From Agelas oroides (Eukaryota > Porifera > Demospongiae > Agelasida > Agelasidae), in the NCBI GenBank assembly GCA_949130485.1, contig OX422185.1, positions 835,501 through 899,500 of the forward strand: a DNA stretch of 64,000 bases, given 5' to 3'. Numbering within the stretch: the first letter of the stretch is position 1; each line of letters starts with the position of its first letter. Below are positions 1-10,200 of this stretch, one piece after another. The translations under genes were made by a program, and so were the position numbers. A model generated the notes under the pieces. That model saw only the letters and a list, made by a program, of their open reading frames with translations, was not told the origin of the DNA and did not search any database.

Positions 1-462
1 AGGAAGGGGGAAGACAAGGGAGAAAGAGAGGAGGAGGAGCACAGACAAAGGAAAAGGAGAGGAGGGGGAGAGAAGGGTGAAATAGCATACAATAATGACC
101 ACCACTGTAGCTGAGAGTGGACAGGGGAAAGTGGGGTCTGACACTGTGTATGTTTGTCTGTGTACATCCATTTTGATTTTCAACTACATGTGATAATCGA
201 CAGTGCCATTGCAATTCACATAAACAGTACAAGGAAATGTACAAGGCTACCTGATACATGTACCTATGGCACAGAGTTTCATACAGAGGGGGCGAGGGGT
301 GGGGGTGGGGCACTAGGGGCACAAGGATCCCCACCCCACCCCCAAATTTTTGTCATAATTACCTGAACAGGTATACAACACAGTAACAAAGTACAGCATA
401 AGTATAAGTACTGAAGCTGGGTTGTTTTCTCCTCCGCTAACAAGTTTATAAGTTCCCCTCCT

Positions 463-560
463 TCCTCTCTCTTCTCCTCTCCTCTCCTCTCCTCTCCTCT
501 CCTCTCCTCTCCTCTCCTCTCCTCTCCTCTCCTCTCCTCCCCTCCCCTCCCCTCTCCTCC
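463..560. repeat. (TCTCC)n pyrimidine tract
   Basis: About 100 bases of almost pure TCTCC/CCTCC pentamers. They lead directly into a CACAG acceptor-like site at 561-565, so the run may act as an oversized polypyrimidine tract for the short possible exon that follows. The rest of 1-460 is purine-rich low-complexity DNA in which I see no gene. Confidence 0.85.
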
Positions 561-565
561 CCTCA

Positions 566-608
566 CAGCAGTGTGGTCCTAGCAGCCTCCACCTTGCTCA
601 GACCTGAC
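566..608 (+). CDS. possible short internal exon, unknown gene
   Basis: A CAG acceptor follows the long pyrimidine tract, and a GTGAGC donor lies about 43 bases later. One frame is open and reads SVVLAASTLLRPDW. It could belong to the same plus-strand gene as the PDZ exons downstream, but nothing proves it. From 609 to 3129 I see no other coding signal, only repeat-like DNA. Confidence 0.2.
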
Positions 609-2767
609 TGGTGAGCTAGCTCCACTTTGTCATAGTCAAATAACAACAGTTGGTAGGTGTGTACTTGTATGTGTACATTTATGTGTATGCGTGCATGCGT
701 GGGTGTGTGAAGGGAGGGGAGTGGAAGTAATCAGAATGTGTGGCAACAAAATAACCACCTCTTTTTTCTCTTTTTCTCTATTCTTCTGCCTCCTCCTCAC
801 CCACTCCCACCAACTCCCTCCTTCTCTCCCCAGAGGAGGTAGGACATGGTTGAACTTTAATGGCTGAGGTCATCACTAATTGATTTCCATATCTCTGCGG
901 ACAAGCTCTCCTGTCTTTTACTGACAGGGGTCCCACTTCTCAACTCAAGATTAAAGGCTGGGTCCAGTCAGAGAAAGGGCTCAAGAAGGTGCCGTTTTGA
1001 ACTATCAAAGATCAATTACCGTACTCACTCTAATTATCTGAACGGTCTATTAATACGGTCGTTCGGCGTTAAATAGAAAGCAAATAAATCTCGCATGTGG
1101 CTTGTTCGAGTGCAATTAGAACAGATTAGTACGTTGTACATCAAGGAGACAGCTGAGAGAATAGGCCTACCTCTCGTGGTAAGTAGGTCTATCGTCGAAA
1201 TCCTCGTCAGCTCGTGTCACTGTGCTCTCGCAAAACGATCTTCAGCGTTTCCATGTTCCCTTTCCACACTTAGACGCTGTCCAAGATGTGGTAATCACAC
1301 TCTGCGATAAACATGGAAACCTGTAACAGCTGCAGTGAAGCTGAACTCCGAGCCGTCTTCTTGAGCTCCTGCCATACTTTAATACTTGTGTACACCGCGT
1401 GGCGTGGCCATTCAGTGTTAAATAGAATGGGTAAGAAAATTCGCAATTCACCATGTTCAATGAATTAGGAAGGAAACAAAATTATCAAACATGCTGTTCG
1501 AGCTATTAGAATGTTCGGATAATTAGAGCGAGTAGTGATGACCCAAGTTGATTTAATTACCAAAGGTAAACCATGTCCTACTTCCACCCTCCACCATAAT
1601 TTACTCGTGCCCAGACCACACCAGAAAAGAGAGGGTCTACCCCCCACCATAATTTACTCGTGCCCAGACCCACCAGAAAAGAGAGGGTCTACCCTCCACC
1701 ATAATTTCTGGTTCTTCCTTCATTTCCTCTCTCTCCCATCCACCCTCCCCTCCTCAACCTCGAGTCTAAATCCTCTCTCCCTCTCTTCTCACCTTCCCAA
1801 TGCCACATGGTCAGCATGGTGCACTCCCGAATACGCTCATATAGTTATCAACAATGCCCATACGCTTCAGAGCCATTAGACAACTGTGTGGATGTGTGTG
1901 TACATCTTATGAGAGGGTACTCTCAATAGCCACACCCCTCACAGCCACTCTAGGAAGACATCATCAAACAAGCCAAAAGAATGATGGCATCCTCACAAAA
2001 TCCTTCCTTCCATTAGTACATGCAGAACTCTTCATCAATACCAACGTCATTCCAGCACTCAAGTCACTTCCAACAAAGTTTTACCCTTTGCCTGTTCAGA
2101 ACACTGTGGGGGTAGGGGTGGGCGATACTGGCTATAGATGATTTGGTACGATACTGAGTAATTGCATGGCATTTCGATACGATACAATACAATACCAAAC
2201 AATTCTGTCCCATCCCCAAATCTAAATGCAGTACCAAACTACTTTCAAACAATGCTATTCGCAAGGCTCTTTCTCCTTGCTAAGGCCAGGCAAAGTAGAT
2301 TTAAATATTATTTCGTACCAGCCATTAACTCGATCGGCCGACAGTCATTATTCATTACTAGCAAATGCTATATGTATGCTTGGCAAATGTATGGCACTAC
2401 AGGTTTAGAAGGTGATAATGACAGTTGAGGTGGTAGGTCTCAAATGAAGTGGGCGCTGATGCAAAACAGTAAACCGACTTTGCGTGGCGTAATGACACTG
2501 TTTCCTATTAATGGCTGCCAATGCCTGCATCAAAATGAGTACCGAGACAGAAATAAAATTCTTCAATGAACTTTGACCTTTGATGCCGTGGTTCCAAACC
2601 GTGTGCAAGCATTGTTTCATGCAGACCCTGGGGAGGCTAGTGTGGCAGGCGGGCATTTGTATAAGGTGACAAAGATTGATGATACTGAGGTGAGTATTTT
2701 AATTCCGGTATCAATAACTGTGGTATGGTATGACCGTGACTTGTTCTAGGACCCAGACTAAACAGTA

Positions 2768-2863
2768 GCCTCATTCTCAGGCCTTCCCACCTTCCAGTAT
2801 TTGATCACTTACAGTTTGCGGGGCTACCGTAAGAGATCAAAAGGGAAGGCCTGGGAATGAGGC
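2768..2863. mobile_element. 96-bp foldback MITE with TA flanks
   Basis: Inverted ends GCCTCATTCTCAGGCCTTCCC and its near complement GGGAAGGCCTGGGAATGAGGC are separated by about 50 bases and flanked by TA on both sides. The end motif (G)CCTGGGAAYGAGGCTA recurs at about 15255, 24845, 26335, 46148 and 58330, so this is a dispersed family. Confidence 0.65.
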
Positions 2864-3129
2864 TAACTAAAAAGTGAATCTGTGCTTCAGATGCACACGT
2901 GGTAACAACAAATTCTCTTAGTAGCAAGCACATACCTTCATCTCTGCTTCTACTGAAGGGGGATGAGTCTTCATGGTCTTGCTGGAAGGTGCCTGGATAT
3001 TCTGCCATCACGATCAAGCGATCAAACGGTATCAGATGTGAAACACCTTCCTGTTCAAACGCGGCGTTTATTAGAATATCGATGACGTCATTATAACCTC
3101 CTTGGTCAGCCCCTCCCTCCTGACTGCAG

Positions 3130-3160
3130 CTCCAGGTCCATCTGTTGCAGCTGACAAGAG
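3130..3160 (+). CDS. PDZ-domain gene, penultimate exon (partial)
   Basis: A CTGACTGCAG acceptor and a GTGAGG donor bound 31 bases that read LQVHLLQLTR in phase 0, ending in phase 1. This joins in phase to the exon starting at 3324. The result resembles the middle of a PDZ domain just before its GD.IL.VNG core. No upstream exon of this gene can be identified with confidence. Confidence 0.45.
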
Positions 3161-3323
3161 GTGAGGTTCATAACTTGCTAGGACAAGTCATTGCTACCCT
3201 GGCCTGGCTTTGAGGGCCGGGGGTAGAATTAAGGTAGTTAGGGAAGGAGAGAGTGGGATCAGAAAAGGAAGGAGAGCTAAGAAGAGAAATGGGTTTTGGT
3301 TCAGTGCTACCTCCTCCTCTCAG

Positions 3324-3469
3324 GGTTGTTTCCAGGTGATGCTATTCTGGAGGTGAATGGTGAGAGGGTAAAGTATGCTCCAGTAGAGGTGATGGAAGCC
3401 ATCACAAGAGTTCCTTCAGACAGCAGAGAAATGTCAGTGAGACTCATATACCACTATAGTCTTAGTTAG
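3324..3469 (+). CDS. PDZ domain C-terminal half, last exon
   Basis: The exon follows a CTCCTCCTCTCAG acceptor. It reads GLFPGDAILEVNGERVKYAP, then a helix region ending ITRVPSD, then a final strand MSVRLIY, and stops at a TAG at 3467. The GDAILEVNG core and following helix are the classic second half of a PDZ domain, a module that binds protein C-termini. The stop right after the last strand suggests the PDZ is C-terminal in the protein. The parent gene is not recognised. Confidence 0.6.
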
Positions 3470-3681
3470 TGTATATACCACAAATGATAGTTGTACCAGC
3501 TACAGTACGTGTGACAATCCTGTGTAGAATCGAACCCGAAGTTTGTGAAGAGCAGAGCTCACATCTCCTTTGTACACATACTTATGCATCAAAATACACA
3601 CGACAGAGTAATCATTGATTTCTGCATGCAACTACCACCACACGTGTGTATATGATCACGTACACACATTCTTCTCTTACA

Positions 3682-3926
3682 GGTGTCAGTGAGACTCATA
3701 TACCACTAGCCTTAGTTACTGCGGTAAAATTAGAGTTGTAGTTGTACTGGGTAGGTCTGGTAATAGTGTGGTATGTGGCAGCAGTCCCGTGTACTGTGAA
3801 GTGCACTTGAATATTTCTATCCATATTCCGTATTCCGTAGGGTTTAACTTTGTTCTGCATGGAAAGGTTCAGGCAAACTACATGACTGGGCCGGAGTTAC
3901 ACCAAGCCATCACAAGAGTTCCTTAT
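3682..3926 (+). pseudogene. decayed duplicate of the PDZ last exon
   Basis: The tail of the PDZ exon (GTCAGTGAGACTCATATACC) recurs at 3684. At 3839-3926 a TAGGG acceptor-like start leads to a diverged copy of the exon that still ends with the shared AAGCCATCACAAGAGTTCCT. The PDZ core GD.IL.VNG is lost. The order of the pieces differs from the original, which suggests a tandem duplication followed by decay. No gene is seen from 3927 to 4171. Confidence 0.5.
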
Positions 3927-4171
3927 CATCCTCTCTAGTTCCTCAGTGAAGAGTTGGTACATACATCAATTATTGTATGTACACAAATACTGTAAGAGAT
4001 GATATACTACACACTATTATTTGACAACAATACAAGCAATCAAACTATGTGTAAGAAGAATATGGTAATGAAAACTAACACACCATATATGGTCATACAC
4101 TAACCACCTCACATAATTGTGACTTACAAAATAATGTGTGCATGTGTGGCAAACATATACAAAATATGTGG

Positions 4172-4384
4172 TTAATCAAGGAGGTTTCTATACAATACTA
4201 CGTAAAAATATAAAATGCAAATAATCAAAAAATATATGTTGGAAGGCAAATATAGGGTTTGTACAGTAACAGAGAGCCAGTAATAGAGAGCCACATTGTG
4301 ACGGCCCATGGTTACAGCCAACCAACAAGGTGTTGCATTACGTTCACCTCTTATGTTAAGAGGACACATACCTGCACCACACAT
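4172..4384 (-). pseudogene. remnant of ankyrin gene C-terminus, copy 1
   Basis: The reading frame includes CPLNIRGERNATP and MGRHNVALYYW. These match the final ankyrin segment of the neighbouring genes (CPPNIRGQHDATP and MGHHNVALYLQKF), but the end is altered and only about one repeat remains. The DNA flanking it also resembles the 3' flanks of the other two copies, so it looks like the oldest of three duplicates. Confidence 0.6.
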
Positions 4385-4562
4385 AATTATGGCTTAATTA
4401 CAGAAAAATAATGTGCATGTAGGCAAAAGAAATTAAGGCAAGTCAAGGATAAAATGCTTGCAAAGAGCTACTGTGTATATAACAACAATGCTCTTGTATA
4501 CAACACAAAAATAATTGAAGTCGAGCATGCCTAACAAGCAGTGTAACATAATGTAGTGACCG

Positions 4563-5858
4563 CTAGTCAGTTGAATGCTTAAACTTCTTTAAATACAGAG
4601 CCACATTGTGATAGCCCTTGGCTAGAGCACACTGATGTGGTGTTGCATTATGTTGACCTCTTATGTTAGGACACTTCAGCTCCTCACCAAAGAACTGAAC
4701 TACTTGCAGGTGGCCATTTACTGCTGCATAGTGGAGGGGAGTGTTCTTCCAAATGTCTCTTTGGTTTGGATTGCAGTGTTTCTCTAAGGTGAGGAATTTA
4801 GCAATATCCAAATGACCCTTGGCTGCAGCGCAGTGAAGTGGTGTTACTTTGTCACTATCCAAACATGATGGGTCACACCCTTGTTCATCAATCAAATACT
4901 TCATAATGTGCAGATGACCCCTCTCAGCAGCATAATGAAGAGGGGTACGGCCAAACTGGCCTGGAGTGTTTGGATTGCATTCCAGATCAGTGATGAATAG
5001 TTGAAATATTTCTAAGTGGCCATTCTGTGCTGCCACATGTATTGGAGTGTTGCCACAAAAGTTCTTAGATATTGGATTACAGTGCTTTTCAAAAACAAGG
5101 AATTTCACAATATGTAGATGTCCATTGGACGCAGCAGAATGAAGTAAACTCTCTTCATTTCTATTCATACATGATGGATCACACCCTCGTTCATTAATCA
5201 AATACTTCATAATGCGCAGATAACCCCCCTCAGCAGCAGCACGAAGAGGGGTATGGCCATACTGGCCTGGAATATTTGGACTGCATTTAACATCAGTGAT
5301 AAAGAATTTAAGTATTTCAAAATGGCCAAAGTATGCTGCCACATGTATTGGAGTGTTATCATCAGTGTTTTTAGATGTTGGATTACAGTGCTTTTCCAAG
5401 GTAAGAAACTTTACAATATCAAAATGTCCCTTGTATGCAGCGCAATGAAGTGGTGTATTTTTGTATCTATCCAAACATGATGGATCACACCCTTGTTCGT
5501 CAATCAAATACTTCATAATGTGCAAATGACCTTGCTCAGCAGCATAATGAAGAGGGGTAGAGCCGTGCTGGCCTGGAATGTTTGGAGTGGATTTCGTATT
5601 AGTTATGAAGAATCGAACTATGTCTATGCAGCCATTCAGTGCAGCTAGGTGTAAAGGAGTGCTCTTGTTCTTTGTTGTCAGAGAAGACATGAGGTCCCTC
5701 ATTGGTTTGTATTTCTCAATCTCCTCAGTTAGAAATTTGACAATGTTGAAATGACCACTTTCACAACTAACGTGTAATGGAGTCACTCCATGCTCATCTT
5801 GACACAGAGGTTCTACCTGCTGCTCAGTAACAAGATACTTGACTACATCAAGGTACGT
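4563..5858 (-). CDS. ankyrin-repeat protein, 5'-truncated
   Basis: The frame is open from a stop near 5877 down to 4563 and encodes about 12 ankyrin repeats (TPLH.AA..GH..I.KFL pattern), ending KKFKHSTD. Ankyrin arrays are protein-binding surfaces. The first in-frame methionine-like start is a GTG at 5786, but ankyrin homology continues upstream (YLDVVKYLVTEQQVEP) to about 5858, so this is a C-terminal piece rather than a complete gene. It shares its end (FKHSTD against FQHSTD) and its 3' flanking DNA with the large NLR-type gene next door. It abuts a beta-helix pseudogene on the other strand at about 5880, which looks like a duplication breakpoint. It may be the last exon of a gene whose earlier exons are lost. 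Confidence 0.7.
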   Translation of the reverse strand, partial: TYLDVVKYLVTEQQVEPLCQDEHGVTPLHVSCESGHFNIVKFLTEEIEKYKPMRDLMSSLTTKNKSTPLHLAALNGCIDIVRFFITNTKSTPNIPGQHGSTPLHYAAEQGHLHIMKYLIDEQGCDPSCLDRYKNTPLHCAAYKGHFDIVKFLTLEKHCNPTSKNTDDNTPIHVAAYFGHFEILKFFITDVKCSPNIPGQYGHTPLRAAAEGGYLRIMKYLINERGCDPSCMNRNEESLLHSAASNGHLHIVKFLVFEKHCNPISKNFCGNTPIHVAAQNGHLEIFQLFITDLECNPNTPGQFGRTPLHYAAERGHLHIMKYLIDEQGCDPSCLDSDKVTPLHCAAAKGHLDIAKFLTLEKHCNPNQRDIWKNTPLHYAAVNGHLQVVQFFGEELKCPNIRGQHNATPHQCALAKGYHNVALYLKKFKHSTD

Positions 5859-5889
5859 CTTTGTACAGTTCCTTACTCAGTTCAGATCT

Positions 5890-6960
5890 ATGCTGCACAA
5901 ACAAAGCGAAACATTCAAACAAAATTTTGGAGTACAAAGTTTAAAAATCATGTAATTAGCAACTCGGATCATTTTGCAGTTATGAAAATTAAATCTTACG
6001 TAAATGTTACATTTTCAAGCTGTACATTTTTGGACAACAAAGCTGCTGCAATTCGTGCCTTCCAGACTAATGTGATATTCAGGGGAAACAATACATTTCC
6101 AAACAACAGTAGTGGTTCTGGTGCAAGGTTAGCATTGTTCATGAACTCCTACATGTATCTTAAACCTTCCACCAACCTAATGTTTGTTATAACAACAATC
6201 AAGCACTGTCAGTTGGAGGTGCAGTATACACAGATCTTGCACTGGAGTTACCAGGATTAACTCTTCCATGCTTCTTCCAGGTATCCACTATAAAGAAGTC
6301 ATCAGTACAATTTCAGTAGAGTATTGTAAATAATACAGCTGCTGGAGTTGCTGGGAACTCTTTGTATGGTGGTTGTATTGATGGTTGCCAAGGTTTTTAT
6401 CGACTTGATACTGGTGGTATAGCAGCATTCAGGAAGATTTTCCATTACAACACATCAAATCCCTCAGAGGTATCTTCTAATCTGGTTGGTGTCTGTTTCT
6501 GCTCACTGACAAGCTCAAATACTCTAGAACCAAACTGCCAAAACAAAAAGTCTTTGGTCACGGTCTATCCTGGGGAGTTGTTTCATATCTTGATAGGTCA
6601 GATGAATGGGACTGTTCCTGAAGTAGTGCACTCTTAACTCAACAATGCACATGGTGACAACACTGCATCACTCGGCAATGTTCAAGAGTCACAGACAATT
6701 AATGTTGATCGTACACTTCTCAACTGCTCAATATTTACAACTGATTGTTTGGCAACTTTTATACTGCATGGGTCCAAGTTTTGAGTTTCAAGATTTTGAA
6801 ACAGCACAGTTTTATAATCAATGTACATACCAGTTAACTGTGGGGTGTGGTACTAATCTCATGCCCAGACTGCATGTGGGATGGACATGAGAGTAGTGCA
6901 GTACTGGGTTCAATGCAGCATGTACCAGTGGCCACAGAGGATTGATTTTCAAGAACTTGG
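5890..6960 (+). pseudogene. decayed beta-helix-type extracellular protein gene
   Basis: Three frames in succession (about 5890-6260, 6362-6637, 6645-6890) read like one protein. They give strand-and-turn repeats such as FSSCTFLDNKAAA and VIFRGNNTFPNNSS, then SLYGGCIDGCQGF, VGVCFCSL, VTVYPGELF and GTVPEVVHS. I recall a large sponge/cnidarian family with the same order (N-N-T turns, YGG.ID.C, CFC, VYPGE), probably a right-handed beta helix on the cell surface; that recognition is from memory. Frameshifts and stops between the segments mark it as a pseudogene. Confidence 0.5.
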
Positions 6961-7259
6961 TGCAATATTGTTACAATGGAAGGTACACAGCTTTTAGGGG
7001 AAAGCTAGTCAAGGTTTAATATTGGTATGTACATCAATTATAACTAAGAACCAATGCACCATATATGGTTGTGCAATAATCATCTCCCAATTATGACTTA
7101 CAGAAAATAATGTGCATGCAGGTGATAGAATTTTAACACGTTTGATAAACAATTAAAGGTAAATCAAGGATGTAAGGTTGTACACTACATACAAATTACA
7201 TGAGTAACGAGCAGTACAATAATACAAGTTTGAGGTATAAAGAATTACTTTAGTCACTG
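6961..7259. other. 3' flank of the NLR gene, duplicated segment
   Basis: Non-coding. It contains CACCATATATGGT, AATAATGTGCATG and GTCAAGGAT/ATCAAGGAT stretches that also occur downstream of the ankyrin fragments at about 4080-4140 and 4395-4450. The 3' flanks were therefore duplicated together with the ankyrin tails. Confidence 0.5.
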
Positions 7260-10200
7260 CTAGTCAGTTGAATGCTGAAACTTTTGTAAATAGAGAGCCA
7301 CATTGTGATGGCCCATGACATCAGCCAACTGATGAGGTGTTGCATCATGTTGACCTCTTATGTTAGGAGGACACTTCAGCTCCTCAACAAAGAACTGAAC
7401 TACTGGTAGGTGGCCTTTTCTGGCTGCAAAGTGGAGGGTAGTGTTGTTCCTAATGTCTGTTTGGTTTGTATTGCAGTATTTTTCTAATGTAAGAAATTTC
7501 ACAATGTCTAAATGTCCATTGTGTGCAGCACAATGAAGTGGTGTTTGTTTCCTACTATCTAAACATGATGGGTCACACCCTTGTTCATCAATCAAATACT
7601 TCATAATGTGCAGATGACCCTTCTCAGAAGCATAATGAAGAGGGGTACCACCATACTGGCCTGGAATGTTTGGACTACATTTAAGATCAGTGATGAAAAG
7701 TTTAAGTATTTCCAAGTGACCAAACTGTGCAGCACAATGGATGGGAGTGAGACCATAAGAGGTTCTAGATGTTGGATCACAGTGCTTTTGCAATGTAAGG
7801 AATTTTACAATGTCTGTATGTCCATTGGCTGCAGCACGATGAAGTGGTGTTTGGTTGTCTTCATCCAAACATGATGGGTCACACCCTTGATCATCAATTA
7901 AATACTTCATAATGTGCAGATGACCCATCTCAGCAGCATAATGAAGAGGGGTACGGTCATACTGACCTGGAATGTTTTGACTACATTTCAGATCAGTGAT
8001 GAAAAGTTTAAGTATTTCCAAGTGACCAAACTGTGCAGCACAATGGATGGGAGTGAGACCACAAGAGGTTCTAGATGTTGGATCACAGTGCTTTTGCAAT
8101 GTAAGGAATTTTACAATGTCTGTATGTCCCTTGGCTGCAGCATTGTGAAGTGGTGTTTGGTTGTCTTCATCCAAACATGATGGGTCACACCCTTGTTCAT
8201 CAATTAAATACTTCACAATGTGCAGATGACCCCTATCAGCAGCACTACGAAGAGGGGTACGGCCATGCTGACCTGGAATGTTTTGACTACATTTCAGATC
8301 AGTGATGAAAAGTTTAAGTATTTCCAAGTGACCACACTGTGCAGCACAATGGATGGGAGTGAGACCATAAGAGGTTCTAGATGTTGGATCACAGTGCTTT
8401 TGCAATGTAAGGAATTTTACAATGTCTGTATGTCCATTGGCTGCAGCACGATGAAGTGGTGTTTGTTTCCTACTATCTAAACATGATGGGTCACACCCTT
8501 GTTCATCAATCAAATACTTCATAATGTGCAGATGACCCTTCTCAGAAGCATAATGAAGAGGGGTACCACCATACTGGCCTGGAATGTTTGGACTACATTT
8601 AAGATCAGTGATGAAAAGTTTAAGTATTTCCAAGTGACCAAACTGTGCAGCACAATGGATGGGAGTGAGACCACAAGAGGTTCTAGATGTTGGATCACAG
8701 TGCTTTTGCAATGTAAGGAATTTTACAATGTCTGTATGTCCCTTGGCTGCAGCACAATGAAGTGGTGTCTCTTTGTCTTTATCCAAACATGATGGGTCAC
8801 ACCCTTGATCATCAATTAAATACTTCATAATGTGCAGATGACCCATCTCAGCAGCATAATGAAGAGGGGTACGGTCATACTGACCTGGAATGTTTTGACT
8901 ACATTTCAGATCAGTGATGAAAAGTTTAAGTATTTCCAAGTGACCAAACTGTGCAGCACAATGGATGGGAGTGAGACCACAAGAGGTTCTAGATGTTGGA
9001 TCACAGTGCTTTTGCAATGTAAGGAATTTTACAATGTCTGTATGTCCCTTGGCTGCAGCATTGTGAAGTGGTGTTTGGTTGTCTTCATCCAAACATGATG
9101 GGTCACACCCTTGTTCATCAATTAAATACTTCACAATGTGCAGATGACCCCTATCAGCAGCACTACGAAGAGGGGTACGGCCATGCTGACCTGGAATGTT
9201 TTGACTACATTTCAGATCAGTGATGAAAAGTTTAAGTATTTCCAAGTGACCACACTGTGCAGCACAATGGATGGGAGTGAGACCATAAGAGGTTCTAGAT
9301 GTTGGATCACAGTGCTTTTGCAATGTAAGGAATTTTACAATGTCTGTATGTCCATTGGATGCAGCACAATGAAGTGGTGTTTGTTTCCTACTATCTAAAC
9401 ATGATGGGTCACACCCTTGTTCATCAATCAAATACTTCATAATGTGCAGATGACCCTTCTCAGAAGCATAATGAAGAGGGGTACCACCATACTGGCCTGG
9501 AATGTTTGGACTACATTTAAGATCAGTGATGAAAAGTTTAAGTATTTCCAAGTGACCAAACTGTGCAGCACAATGGATGGGAGTGAGACCATAAGAGGTT
9601 CTAGATGTTGGATCACAGTGCTTTTGCAATGTAAGGAATTTTACAATGTCTGTATGTCCATCGGATGCAGCACGATGAAGTGGTGTTTGTTTCCTACTAC
9701 CTAAACATGATGGGTCACACCCTTGTTCATCAATCAAATACTTCATAATGTGCAGATGACCCTTCTCAGAAGCATAATCAAGAGGGGTACCACCATACTG
9801 GCCTGGAATGTTTGGACTACATTTAAGATCAGTGATGAAAAGTTTAAGTATTTCCAAGTGACCAAACTGTGCAGCACAATGGATGGGAGTGAGACCATAA
9901 GAGGTTCTAGATGTTGGATCACAGTGCTTTTGCAAGGTAAGAAACTTCACAATGCCTAAATGTCCACAGGATGCAGCACAGTAAAGTGGTGCTTGTTTGC
10001 CTTCATCCAAACATGATGGGTCACATCCTTGTTCATCAATCAAATATTTGATAATGTGCAGATGACCCTTCTCAGAAGCATAATGAAGAGGGGTACCACC
10101 ATACTGGCCTGGAATGTTTGGACTACATTTAAGATCAGTGATGAAAAGTTTAAGTATTTCCAAGTGACCAAACTGTGCAGCACAATGCATGGGAGTGAGA

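Noticed and set aside
279-566. 95-residue minus-strand ORF of RGEERRGEE repeats
   Set aside because: Pure translation of the TCTCC pentamer tract.
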